From Phytopythium helicoides (Eukaryota > Oomycota > Peronosporomycetes > Pythiales > Pythiaceae): a stretch of 64,000 bases of DNA. Position numbers and translations under genes: made by a program. The notes under the pieces are model-generated. The model was given only the letters and a program-made list of their open reading frames with translations, was not told where the DNA came from and made no database searches. Positions 52,235 to 63,363 of this stretch are shown piece by piece; within the stretch, counting starts at the first letter, position 1, and each line of letters starts with the position of its first letter. Where the stretch lies: the NCBI GenBank assembly GCA_024867545.1, contig JANFNE010000004.1, positions 744,001 to 808,000 of the forward strand, in the 5' to 3' direction.

Positions 52235-52666
52235 ATGTCAGAGGCCGCGTCAGACTTGCACGAAATCTCGTGGAGCAGTCTCCATTCCTCCAGCTCCTCG
52301 GTCATCGCCACAGCAATGGCGCTGCAGTCGGACGATTATCCCATCTTTGTGATTTTTGCGTTCGCCTTGGGGCTGTGGATTGCATGGGGCTTCTGGTTCA
52401 TCTACCGAGCGTACACACGAGTGGACCCTTGGTGGTGGCGCCTTCGACGCGTCTACGGGAGTAGCCGGCGGCGGTGCCGACAAGCAGACGGAGAATCCGA
52501 CGCTGCCGCCGTGGCGATCGACCTCGACTACTTTTGCTTCGGCTATTACAGCGACACAACCGACCAGAAGCGGCACTTATCCTCGTGCGAGTCCCTCGAG
52601 ATCGTCTTGAGCTCGAGCAGGCGAGATAGCGACGACAGCGATCGCGTCCTGCACGCGACCATATGA
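52235..52666 (+). CDS. Single-pass membrane protein, member 7
   Basis: 143 residues. An N-terminal soluble Ser-rich segment precedes the TM span (IFVIFAFALGLWIAWGFWFI). A basic, Trp-rich stretch (DPWWWRLRRVYGSSRRRCR), an acidic segment DYFCFGYYSDTTDQ and a Ser-rich tail follow. A shorter start at MALQSDDYPIF is possible. It lacks the DWGF motif and Gly tail and is assigned by position and layout only. Confidence 0.5.
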   Translation: MSEAASDLHEISWSSLHSSSSSVIATAMALQSDDYPIFVIFAFALGLWIAWGFWFIYRAYTRVDPWWWRLRRVYGSSRRRCRQADGESDAAAVAIDLDYFCFGYYSDTTDQKRHLSSCESLEIVLSSSRRDSDDSDRVLHATI

Positions 52667-52827
52667 GTTGGAGCCAAGGGTAATCATGCCAATATGACAC
52701 AGAAAAATACTACTCTGCTGCTGGTAAACAGTTGACGTGCATCCAAAATGGCCCGACTTGGTTGCTTGCCTTTGCTACGATCAGTGATGATTCATCACTT
52801 GTCAACCAACCGGGTCGAGGGGACATC

Positions 52828-53154
52828 ATGGACTGGGCTAAGGTCGTCTTCTACACGCAGTACATTCTGCCTGGCGTCATTCTCCTGTTTTGCTGCGGAC
52901 TTCTCAAGATGGGTCTCTGCTGGAACGACAAGCTCAAAGAGTGCTGGAAGCGCCGGCAGCAGCGAGGCGAGCTCCACGACTGCGGGTTTGTCGAGCAGGC
53001 TGCTCCCTTCCGCTTCCACCGCTTCGCTTCTCCAGTCGAGACTCTCCCCGTCGTCGTCGTGGACACAACGCAAGTTCGACGGTCTCAAGAAGACGTCCGA
53101 GCCGTCGAAGCCGTGCTCATCGACAGTCACCACGCCTCGCCCGCTCATCGATGA
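52828..53154 (+). CDS. Single-pass membrane protein, member 8
   Basis: 108 residues. MDWAKVVFYTQYILPGVILL leads into a TM span (about residues 12-30), then a Lys/Arg-rich turn (KLKECWKRRQQRGE), CGFVEQAAPFRF and a polar tail. It is a distant member by layout. It ends 169 bases before VPS41, which is on the same strand. Function unknown. Confidence 0.5.
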   Translation: MDWAKVVFYTQYILPGVILLFCCGLLKMGLCWNDKLKECWKRRQQRGELHDCGFVEQAAPFRFHRFASPVETLPVVVVDTTQVRRSQEDVRAVEAVLIDSHHASPAHR

Positions 53155-53323
53155 GGCTCACACAGCAGTGCAGTGATCGTCCATGTTTGCCACTGCAACT
53201 TTAACCATTTATTTATAATACATGGTCTTAGTGATTTTTCCCGTTCAATCGACCTTCGCGGCACCTTTTTCCCATGTTCTGCGGAAAGATCTGCCTCCAA
53301 AGTGAAAGGCTTGGCGTCGAGCG

Positions 53324-56300
53324 ATGGCCGCGGCGGTGACGGAGGTCAAGGCGTCGGGCGCCATGGAGGTGCGTGCTTCTCTGCTGCCACAGACTCGGAC
53401 GGTGGCCGAGGCTCTCGCTGACGCGCGCGGCCGCAGGAGGCGGAGCCCAAGGAGCCGCTGCTCAAGTACGAGCGCGTGGGCGGCCACGTGCACGCCATCT
53501 TCAAGGACGACTCGCTCAGCTGCGTGGCGCTGCACGTCAACTTCATGTGCATCGGCACCTACAACGGCAACGTGCTGCTGCTGGAGCTGGACGGACGCTT
53601 CATCCGCCGCCTGCACCAGCACTACAAGAAGGTTAACCAGGTCTACATCGACGAGACGGGACAGGTGCGCGCGCGAGTTGCTCTGACGCCACTGCCGCTC
53701 ACTCACACCCGCTCCTGCCGCAGTACATTGCGTCCTGCTCGGATGACGGGACGGTCGCGGTCTACACGCTCTTCCCGCCGTCCTCGTCCAGCGCCACGGC
53801 GTCAGCCTCGTCGGCGTCGTCTGGAGGGCACGGTGCGGCAGGAGCCGGCAATGCAGCAGGCAGCAGCTCGCACGTCTCCGTGTCGAGCACAGGCGGTGAG
53901 GTGAACATTTACAACTACTTTAGCGCGGTGTACTCGGTGCAGCTTGAAGATAGATACGCGCTAAAGCGAGAGCGCAGCTTCGCGTGCGGCGGAGTGGCTG
54001 GACAGCTCATTATTAACAAGAAGGGCTGGATCATTGACAAGGAGAGCACGGTGCACGAAGGAGAAGGCCCCGTGCACACGATCAGGTGGAAAGAGGGACT
54101 TGTGGCGTGGGCAAATGACTGGGGCGTCAAAGTCTACGACTCAGAGCGCGACCAGCGCGTAACGTACATCGAGCGTCCTCCAAACTGCCCACCCATGGAG
54201 TTGTGTCGCTGCCATCTCGAGTGGAAAAGCGGCAATCTACTGCTTGTAGCGTGGGCGCACACGCTTCGTGTTGTGGCGTTCAAGCGGATTACAAATCCTG
54301 GTTCGCCAACGTCAACCGCGGCGAATGGAGTGGAGCTGCTCCCCGGCGCAGTTACAGCAGAGGTTGTCGCTTTGATTACGTTCGATTTCTTTGTCGCTGG
54401 TTTGAGCCCGTGGAGTGGGAACGCCGTCTGCGTGTTGGCATTCCGCCCTCCTGGATCTGCTCCGCTCTCGGCATCTGGACTTGGCGGCGCAACGAAGAAA
54501 GAGCAAAGATTGGTGGAAGGAGAAGGCGAGAGTGGAGAGATGCCTTTTCCAGAAGTGCACGTTGTGCGCCTAGACGGAACGCAGGTATCGGCCGATATCC
54601 TGAATCTCAAGGGATATCAACGTCTACGTGCATCCGACTATAAGATGCCTACACTCCGTTACGCCCAGAACAATGATGCCGGCGATGATTTGTCGGACCC
54701 CGGATCAATTTATGATGCTGGATACGGACTACTCTCGTACATTTGCACGCCAAAGGATGTGGTGATTTGCCGACTTCGGGACATTGACGATCGGGTGCAG
54801 TGGGCTTTGGCGCGAAAGCAATATGAGCGAGCTCTTGAGATTGCGCTGAAGGATCCGAAGCAGTTACGGCGTGTCACGCTCGAAGAACTTGTCGAGTACT
54901 ATCTCGGTGAATTGATGAAGAAAAAGCAGTACAGCAAAGCTGCCGAGGAGATGAAGCGGTTGTTCGTGGGTGACAACTATGCCAAATTGTGGGAAAAGTA
55001 TGTATACGTGTTTGCCCAGCGCGGACAGCTTAGTGCGATTGCGCGATTCATTCCGACCACGAGCCCTCGACTACCAGCAGTGCAGTACGAGATGGTGCTG
55101 AAACATTTCCTCGAGTCGGACCCTGGCCAATTGCTGGAATTGATCCGCAAGTGGCCCAAACCAAAGACCCAAGATGCTCCCCACACGAAAGATGGCGGTG
55201 CAGCCACTGTCGCACCAGAGTACACTGAGACAGCGTTTGTGTTTGAGCCGCTGTACGATGCGCAGACATGGATCAATCAGCTCGAAGTTGTCGTGCGTCG
55301 TCGTCGCATTGCCGAGTCAGACAGCAGCGGTGCAACTGGTGGTATCAGCATTGAGACATCGTACTTGATGGAAGCTCTCGCAGAGCTGTACACGGCGACG
55401 GAGCAGTATGACCACGCGCTACGCATCTACTTGAGTCAAGGCGCTTTCTGCACGAACAAGGACCACGCATTCAAACTCATCACGGAACACCAGCTGTGGT
55501 CGCTAGTGCAGAACAAGGTCATCAATCTAATGCAAATTGACCGAGCAGGAGCAGTACGCATGCTCGTGAACCAGCAGACAGAGCAGCTTGCGATTGCTGA
55601 AATTGCCAAGCAGCTTGAAGACGAACGCGAGCTACTTCATGAGTACCTGCACGAACTGTTTGTGCATCGCTTGGGAGAATATAACTCAGAGATGTACGCA
55701 TCGCTGCACGAAACCCAAGTTGCGCTGTACGCCGAGTTTGCTCCCGGATACTTGCTGAAGTTTCTCCAGACAAGCAACTTTGTTCCGTTGGAAAAGGTTT
55801 GTCTTTTGATCCACTGGGCTGTTTCTGCATCAAAATAACCTAACGTTCCGGGTTGCTGTTTAGGCGTACCAATACTGTAGCAATCACGAGCCACCTCTTT
55901 GGGATGCCATGATCTATATTCTTGGTCGCATGGGGCAACACAAGAAGGCGCTCGATTTGATTCTCACGCAGCACCACGATATTAACCAGGCGATCCAGTT
56001 TGTTCAGGTATTATTTGTTGTCTTGTTTGGACGATTTGCCGATTGTAACTCGGCCGTGACCTGGATGTCTAGGATCATGACCAAAACTTGTGGGACTACT
56101 TGATCGATCTGAGCTTGACGAGCAAGGAGAATGTTGAGGAGCTGCTCAAGTTTGCTTCGCAGCACAAGATCGATCCGATCAAGCTCATCAAAAAGGTGAA
56201 CATCAAATTGTTGAAAAGCAGTAAGTATTGTCACAAGTGCTCATTTCTCGAATGCGTATTGCAGATCCCAGAGGACATGGAGATCGACAACTTGAAAGAG

Positions 56301-56875
56301 AAACTGATCGCAATCATCGCGAACTACCGCATCCAGGTGCGCTTCGGAAACCTGCTTGTATAAGTGCACTCTGTTGTTTGGTTCTCACAACACGTGCTCA
56401 TTATCATTCGAACCACCAGCAAAGCCTTTGTGTCGGGTGCAGCAAGGTGTTCGAAACTGACCGTATCGAGTTGTTACGGAGGCAGGTGACGGCCAACAAG
56501 CGTGCACGTCGCGTTGCCGCAAAAAAGGCATGTGCCATCTGTAATGAGGTGCTTCGTGCGCCGACGTCGGGCAAGGAGAGCGTGCACGTGTGTGTATTTG
56601 AATGCGGCCACTGCTACCATCTGCCGTGTTTGGAGGAGAAGATGCGCATGTGGAAGCGTGCCGATGTCGTGGACTCCGGTGATCCAGAGGCGTTCCGACG
56701 CACCCTCGGGTGCTTTGTGTGCGACCACAGCACCCGGGAGTACGCGCGATCGGACGGACTGGCCGAGCAGCTTGGCGCTCTCGCAGCATTGCCGCCAGCT
56801 AGGGGTCTCACCGAGGACCAGCTGCAGCGGGCCAAGGACACGCTACTCATGGGCATGCAGACCAGCTCTGCGTGA
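53324..56875 (+). CDS. VPS41: VPS41, HOPS complex subunit
   Basis: Seven exons: 53324-53368, 53437-53664, 53724-55796, 55864-56007, 56073-56195, 56265-56336 and 56420-56875. All GT-AG, all phase 0, 1046 residues. The N-terminal beta-propeller contains YERVGGHVHAIFKDDSLSCV, GTYNGNVLLLELDG, IASCSDDGTVAVYTL and a Ser/Gly-rich insertion. The clathrin-repeat region includes LIWR-type helices and LWDAMIYILGRMGQHKKALD and LIKKIPEDMEIDNLKEKL. The C-terminal RING-H2 reads CVGCSKVF, CAICNEVL, FECGHCYHLPCLEEKM and CFVCDH. VPS41 tethers late endosomes to the lysosome or vacuole and binds Rab7 or AP-3. No frame break. Confidence 0.92.
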
Positions 56876-57308
56876 AAGGCAGAGGGTCGAAGTTTGTTGA
56901 GGAGGGTCAATTAGTGAACAACGTGTTGTCTATAAGTGTCATCACAGTATATATCCATGCACATCCTGTTCTTTGACTAGCAAACTCTTCAACATTGACA
57001 GCCACACGACACAAGCAGAGAAGGAGAGTGAGCGAGCGAGGCGGTTGAGTGAAGTCCCCAAAGTTTCGCGTGAGATTTCATTAAAGGAAATGGCACAGGC
57101 GAAGCGCCCGCTGGCACCAAGAGCCACCGCTGCCACTTGCATGGCGCCGATCTGCGACCAAGAGCGCTGTTTCCTGTCACCTGCGGCTGCCTCTGACCTA
57201 TGCCCTCTCATCCTCCATTCGTCCCGTTTGGTTTCGTGGACCGCTGGGTCCTCGGCCTCAACGAGCTACCTGCCCCCGTGCGTCTGCGTTGTCAACGAAA
57301 GAGTACAT
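56876..57308. other. Convergent intergenic region
   Basis: 433 bases between VPS41 (plus) and RPS9 (minus), taken as two 3' ends. No gene is supported; the frames here lack any recognisable content. Confidence 0.4.
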
Positions 57309-57974
57309 TTACTCGTCGTCCTCCTCCGCACCGCCCGAAGCGGCAGCGGCGCGCTGAGCAGCGCGGCGGCGAGCGACACGGCCCTGTTGCGTTGCGAAAG
57401 GATGGATCGTAAGTGCGTGGATGTCACAACAAGCAAGGAATAGGAGGCGGTGCTATCGTACCGGGCGGCCCTGGCCGTAGGGCGAGGAGACGGCGAAGTC
57501 AATGTGCTTCTCCGAGTCGACGCGCACCATGAAGGAGGGCACGTCAACGAGCTGCTTGCCGACGCGGATGTGGCGCTGCTTGATGAGCACGCGCGCGTGG
57601 TGGATCGACTTGGCGAGGTTCTGCTTGAAGACCTTGGTCTGCAGGCGGCGCTCGAGCAGCTTCTGGAGGTTGAGGCGCAGCACAAAGTCGAGCTCGTTCT
57701 CGTCCTCCGCGAGCAGGCCGAGGTACTTGAGGCGGCGCAGCAGCGCGGCACCCTCGAAGAGGCGCTTGGGGTCCTTGGCGTCGAGCGTCAGCAGCTCACG
57801 CGCGGCCTTGCGCAGCTTGGAGAGCGTGTACTGCACGCGCCAGATCTCGCGCTTGCAGCGCAGGCCGTACTCGCCGAGGAGCTTGAGCTCCTGGTCCAGG
57901 CGCTCCTTCTCGAACGGACGCGCGGGCGTGCGGTAGGTCTTGCGGTAGTTGCGGTGGCGCGAAATCTTCGGCAT
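57309..57974 (-). CDS. RPS9: 40S ribosomal protein S9 (uS4)
   Basis: Exons 57462-57974 and 57309-57383, with a 78 nt intron, give 195 residues (human 194). [40 protein letters not shown], the S4 RNA-binding core [20 protein letters not shown] and [20 protein letters not shown] identify it beyond doubt. The short second exon supplies [18 protein letters not shown] and an acidic end. Third-position GC is very high, as expected of a highly expressed gene. It lies head-to-head with prohibitin-2. Confidence 0.96.
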
Positions 57975-58446
57975 CCTTCCGTGACTTCTTTTGGAGGCGA
58001 ATGCGATGGGAGTGGAGTGGCGCCGCCTTCTTCCCCCGCGCGCGCCGCCGCCAGCGCCGCCCGGGCCAGCCAAACCACCAATTCCCCCGCGGCCAATCAG
58101 CCCGCTCGGACGGGGTTTTGGCCAATCAAGGACGAACCCTACTCGCCGAGGGCTGTTTCCGTAATTTGACACAAAAGGGATTCGGGTCGGGCGGGCTCGC
58201 GCGGAGCGGGTCCTCGACCCGTTGAAGACGCGCCATCGAACTCGACCTTTGACGCGCGAAACCCGGGCCGGGCCAGTCTACCCGCCACTGCGCGCTCTGT
58301 TTGTACCGTACCCGACGAGCAGCTCCATTCACGACAGAATGTTGGTCGCCCACCACCCGACAAAGAGGGGGGCCGGGCGGGTTGGTTCTCTGGCTGCGGC
58401 GCGCCTGCAGTTTTAGGAAGCGGGCGAGCCGATCGGTCGGTCGACC
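57975..58446. other. Divergent promoter of RPS9 and prohibitin-2
   Basis: 472 bases, GC-rich, with C-rich runs near the RPS9 start. It presumably serves both genes. Open frames on both strands are antisense or upstream extensions of the genes. Confidence 0.5.
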
Positions 58447-59489
58447 ATGGACAAGGGCAAGCAGGCGATGGAGAACATGAAGAACATCAAGATGCCGCAG
58501 GGCGGCTCGGGTCCGATGCTCGCGCTCGGCAAGGTCGTGCTCTTCACGGGCGCGGCCGCCTACGGACTCTACCACGCCATCTACAACGTGGCGCCCGGCC
58601 ACCGTGCCGTGGTCTACAGCCGCCTTGATGGCGTCGGCCAGACCGTCATCGAGCAGGGCACGCACTTCCTCGTCCCGTGGCTGCAGCGCCCCATCATCTT
58701 CGACGTGCGCACGCGCCCGCGCACCTACGCCTCGCTCACGGGCACCAAGGACCTGCAGATGATCAACATCTCCATCCGTGTGCTCTCCAAGCCCGACCGC
58801 AGCCGCCTGCACTGGATCTACACGCACCTGGGCCTCGGTGCGGACTGCCGTGCTTGGATGCGCTTGCTGCACTGACTGCTTTGGACTGACGTCGTGAACT
58901 ATGCAACGTTGTGGCCAACAACAGACTTTGACGACAAGGTGCTGCCTTCGATCGTCAACGAGGTCGCCAAGCAGGTCGTCGCCCAGTTCACGGCCGCCGA
59001 GCTCATCTTCCAGCGTGAGCACGTCAGCCGTCTGATCGCCACGCACCTGGTGCGTCCACAGCTTATGATGCCACGAACGTTGGGCAAACGGCATCTAACG
59101 GTCCCGCTGTGCACTGCCGCCTACAGCGCCAGCGCGCGGACCGCTTCGCGATCCTTCTGGAGGATGTGTCGATCATCCACCTGACGTTCGGCCAGGACTA
59201 CACGGCTGCCATTGAGGCCAAGCAGGTCGCTCAGCAGGAGGCCGAGCGTGCCCGCTTCGTTGTGGAGAAGGCGCTCCAGGAGAAGAAGTCCACCATCATC
59301 CGCGCGCAGGGTGTGTCCAAGTCGGCCGAGCTCGTCGGCGAGGCCATCAAGAACAACCCGGCCTTCGTGCAGCTGCGTCGTCTGGACGCCGCCAAGGAGA
59401 TCGCCACGGTCATCTCTCGCTCGGCCAACAAGGTCTACCTGAACTCGGACTCGCTGCTGCTCAACCTGCTGCACGACCCGGAGTCCTAG
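58447..59489 (+). CDS. PHB2: Prohibitin-2
   Basis: Exons 58447-58837, 58925-59049 and 59127-59489 give 292 residues. The N terminus has a membrane anchor (LALGKVVLFTGAAAYGLYHA), then the SPFH domain (HRAVVYSRLDGVGQTVIEQG, FDVRTRPRTYASLTGTKDLQ, VLPSIVNEVAKQVVAQF) and the coiled coil with the PHB2 signature QDYTAAIEAKQVAQQEAERA, ending YLNSDSLLLNL. PHB1/PHB2 rings sit in the mitochondrial inner membrane as chaperones of respiratory complexes and m-AAA protease. The intact phases support the exon model. The position beside TIM23 may be chance. Confidence 0.93.
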
Positions 59490-60040
59490 TACGTTTGCAC
59501 CTGACGAACGGCATTGGATGGGGACTCGAGCAGTGCGCTAACGAATCCTCTGTGCGTGTGTTATTTGCAGCTCGGGCAAGAAGAAGTAAGCGTGTCATAG
59601 GCCGCCGCTTCGGTTCCGGTAGTAGGAGATTTGGTTGGCAGGCACCCGGCAGCCCGCTGACGCTGCCGGGCGACTCGACTGCTGCTGGTTTATGACGCTC
59701 GCCGCCAGTTGGCAGTCTGGGCAATACAGACGCAGACCATTGTAACGCGCCTATTTGACATTGCATTGCGCTGCGTCGCATTGCCTCGCACGATGGTGCA
59801 GCCATCGGATCCGCTCCAAGTTCAACGTGATGTGCCAGTCCCCTCCTGTCCGAATCCAACCGTCTAGTTCCTCTCTCCCACCCCTCCTAATTGCGACAGT
59901 TCCACTCGTCCATCTAGAATTCCGACGTTCACCCTACAAACGGTTCGCCGGCGGTCCCGGACCGGTCAAATCCCCGCCCGGACACCACCAACGCCTCCGC
60001 GAGAAGCGCAATCCCCCGCCGACCTACCAGCGCGACAGGC
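59490..60040. other. Intergenic between PHB2 and TIM23
   Basis: 551 bases. No conserved frame. It contains the PHB2 3' end and TIM23 promoter; C-rich from about 59850 to the TIM23 start. Confidence 0.4.
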
Positions 60041-60803
60041 ATGAGCGGCTCGTGGAACTCGGACGACCGGTGGCAGAGCTCGTCGCCCACGGGCTACGAG
60101 GCGGGCGGCGCCGGCGGACTCGAGTTCCCCGTGCTGCCCACGATCCCGTCGGGCAGCGCCATCGACATCGGCTCCATCGCGCCAGTGTTTGGCGTGGCGG
60201 GCTTCGATGACGACGCGGCCGAGTACCTCGACTACGACAAGGCCGGCCGCCCGTTCATGGAGCAGATGAGCGGCTCCTGCGGCACCGCGTACTTCACGGG
60301 GATCATCGGTGGCGGCGTGTTCGGCGCCGCGCAGGGATTCCGCCGCTCGCCCAGCCCCAAGCTCAAGATCCGCATGAACGCGCTCATGAACGGCGCCGCG
60401 CTGCGCGGCTCCAAGGCCGGCAACGCGCTCGGCTGTCTCGGTGAGCGCACGACTTGCGGGAGGTGGAGGAGTACTCGAGACTGACGGTGTTTTGCTGCCG
60501 CTAGCCATGATCTACAAGGCGTTCGAGTACACGGTGGACTCGACCGATATTGAGAACTATGTCAAGTTCGACCAGGTGACGCCCATCCTGGCCTCCGCGG
60601 CCACTGGCGTCTTCTACAAGTCCACAGGTGTGTTCTACTCATTTGAACAACCTGAGGTTGGCGACCATTTGGATTGCTGACTCGAGCCCGTTGTTGATGG
60701 AACTTCAGCTGGCCCCAAGGCCATGGTGCTCGCGGGTGCGCTCGGCGCCGGTCTCATGACCGTCGTCCAGTTCGGCATCAAGCCCTTCTACCCGCGCCTA
60801 TAG
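60041..60803 (+). CDS. TIM23: TIM23, mitochondrial inner membrane translocase
   Basis: Exons 60041-60440, 60504-60626 and 60709-60803, with consistent phases, give 205 residues. A soluble N terminus with YLDYDKAGRPFMEQMSGSCG precedes the Tim17/22/23 domain, with four spans: GTAYFTGIIGGGVFGAAQGF, RMNALMNGAALRGSKAGNAL, PILASAATGVFYKS and AMVLAGALGAGLMTVVQFG. The R-M-N-x-L-x-N-G and G(x3)G patterns are those of TIM23. It imports presequence proteins. The short tail IKPFYPRL follows the last span. Complete. Confidence 0.9.
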
Positions 60804-61306
60804 ATATTGCCACGCCACAGTAGAGTGCGTGGCACGCGTGTTGCATTGACCAGAGTGTGTGCCAGAGGGTTCTGGCAGGTAATCTAAGCGGAGAGAGCGG
60901 CTTGAGGACGATCCGAAGTTCGCGTTGCGTTGCCTGGATGGATGAATCGATGGATGCGCGAAGCCTTTGTCGCCGCCTAGCTCTGCATGTTCCCACAATT
61001 GTATAGACAAACATGTCGTTCACCCCAACCGGAGATGCGGCGCCCGAGTCAAGCACATGGATATATTGCTGCTAACTGCCTGTCAGGTGTCTCCATCCGA
61101 GCGGCTCCTGCAGCAAACAACAGCCGCCTCGCAATGCTCTCCTGCGATCAATCGAGTCATGCTGACGCACATCACATGCCGAATCGAGGGATTGCTATGC
61201 CACAAACGAGTTCCTACCCGCCGCTTGATTCGCTGAAATCCATTCACTTGCTTTCACTATACGTCCAAAACAGCGCGCCAAAAGCATTCGAACCTGCAAA
61301 CCGCCC
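60804..61306. other. Intergenic
   Basis: 503 bases with no recognisable gene; short frames on both strands are unconvincing. Confidence 0.4.
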
Positions 61307-63220
61307 ATGGCGATGACCGCCGACGGCGGAGACGCCGAGTGCGCGCGGGAGCTGCGCGCGCTCAAGCAGCAGCTGCAGGCGACGATCGAGCGCATGAGCA
61401 GCGCGCTCTCAGCCTCCAGTCAAAGCGGCGCGGCGACTGGCGAAAACGCGGCGGCAGGGGAGGCAAAGGACGAGCAGCAGCAGGAGGACGCGCTCGAAGT
61501 GCTGCGCGAGCTCACGCGAATTGCGAGGAGGCGCGGTCACTTGGGCAGGCGATGAGGTAGCAGAGAGCAGGCGAGATGGCGCAAGCAGCGTGCAGTCTGG
61601 CGATCCGACCGCGTCATAGGGGGAAGCGCTCGCTGCGACGAGCGATTGAGAAGCTGAGAAGGCAGCGCGAGGAGATCAAACGGCAGATTGAGTCGGATAC
61701 TGCTGCTGATAGAGGAGGTAGAGGCGGCCTTGGTGGAGGAGGTGACAAAGAGCAAGGCGACTACGCGCCGGGGTATTTGATGGAGACGCTGCAGCCAGGA
61801 TGGAATGGGAATGCGATGAATGATGCGACGGTGGAGAGCCAATACTCGATTGGAGGGATAGTGACGCTAGAGCCGCTGCAGAGCAACGAGAAGGCATTGG
61901 CCAACTTGGCGCGTATCCCAGTCCATCATCAGCCCCAGTCCATACTGCTTTTGCTCCGCGAGTGGTTTACCCAAAGACGCTTGATGCGCTCAACGACGTG
62001 TTCTCGATCCAGCTCAAGTTTGCAGAGACAATGCAACAGCTAGAAGAATCAGTCCAAGCCCGCGACCAGCTTCTGAATCGACCGCTGCCTCGTCGTATTC
62101 ATCGGCGCCATCATCGTCACCGAAAACCAAAGGTGCTCGTCGCAGACCAGAGTATGAATTCTGCTAATGTTTCAAGCAGCTTCGAAAGCGACAGCAGCAG
62201 CAGCAGCAGCAGCAGCAGTGATGACGACGACGATCTAGTGAGTTCGGGAGCAAGTACCATTGTTGACTTGGCTCGACGCTATGGCCACCAACGATATCGA
62301 CGTGAATCCGTCGAAACCTCTCAGCAAGCTTCAACGCCATCCTCATCGGACGACACAGCTCGGCACGCTTCGAGCATCAACAGTATGGCTGTCACGGCTT
62401 CGGTGTCAGCGAACACATCGCCTTCAGTATTCCAGTCCTCTCATGCATCCTCTCCCGATCATGAAACTCCACCTCGTGTTCGACGGCAGGAAAACCCTGA
62501 CACTTCAAATGCGGTGCATGTCACGCCAAGCACAGGAAGCAGCAAGAAGAGCGACGCATCTTTATCCAAGCAAGTCCACTTCGGCAGCAAGGAGTTTTCT
62601 ACGCCACAGATCACTCGCAAGTTCTCTTTTGGGAGCTCCGACGACGACGACGACGACGACGACGTGCGTCCCCACTTCACTAGGGATATCGACGACTCGG
62701 TCGCTGATATGAGTGGTCTCAGCTTGCTCGAAGGATCGAGTGTTCACAGCTCCGAGCTGAATGGCGAATCCTTCCTCCTCGCGTTTGAGCAGTTCAGACA
62801 TGAGGTGAAAGGAGATCTGCCTGCCGTCTCCGCTTTTGCCGCAGGCTCATCATCCTCCAACGCGGCGAGGGCGCTTTTCACGACTCCAGGCGGGTTCGTG
62901 ACACCAGAGAAAGTGAAGCCGGGCTCTTTGAGGCTTCAAGCCTGCGAAGACGACCTCCACGGTAGGCCGGAGGTAGTTGCCACTATCGAGACAGACTAGG
63001 GCTCCGACATCTGATGTAGATGTAGCTGCCCCAAATGGCAATCGAGAAGAGCTGCAGGAGCTTCGTCGGCAGCTGTGCCTCGACGTCCAAGCCGAGAGCG
63101 CGAATGCTAGCCCTGGCGTTCGCATCGGACGAGCGACAGGTCGATGCAACCAAGACGCGGCTGCTTGCTCTCCGATCGCAGCTGGACGCCGTCGAGGCGC
63201 AGCTCGCCGCCGTTCCCTAG
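61307..63220 (+). CDS. Acidic Ser-rich coiled-coil protein, exon model uncertain
   Basis: The N-terminal part (MAMTADGGDAECARELRALK) is a coiled coil that must shift frame near 61518 to reach NCEEARSLGQAMR. An intron (about 61555-61617) then leads into a basic coiled coil (RRAIEKLRRQREEIKRQIE). Near 61930 another frame change leads to VVYPKTLDALNDVFSIQLKF and a 300-residue disordered, phosphorylatable region with poly-Ser and poly-Asp. A last segment (GNREELQELRRQLCLDVQAE ... LDAVEAQLAAVP) ends at 63220 after a probable intron near 62960 and another frame change. I do not recognise the family. At least two breaks look like single-base changes; the boundaries here are the least certain in the window. 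Confidence 0.45.
62188..62219 (+). repeat. AGC microsatellite coding poly-Ser
   Basis: A run of about ten AGC triplets followed by GAT/GAC triplets, coding Ser then Asp within the coiled-coil protein. A second GAC run at about 62640-62663 codes eight Asp. Expected to vary in length between strains. Confidence 0.85.
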
Positions 63221-63363
63221 AGCTCCGATCCGCTTCAACTTGGCAGGCGATAGACGACACGAAATACAAAACCCGTAATATTGGTCTTCTTCACTATAAA
63301 AGCTTTCGAGCCAAAAAGCAAGGATCCCAACAAGCAAGCTCCGAACCCAGCAGCTCCTTGGAC

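Noticed and set aside
53245..53706. 153-codon minus-strand frame
   Set aside because: Antisense to the first VPS41 exons.
57450..58169. 239-codon plus-strand frame
   Set aside because: Exactly antisense to ribosomal protein S9 and its promoter; a codon-bias shadow.
58126..59094. 322-codon minus-strand frame
   Set aside because: Antisense to prohibitin-2, including across its introns; no domain.
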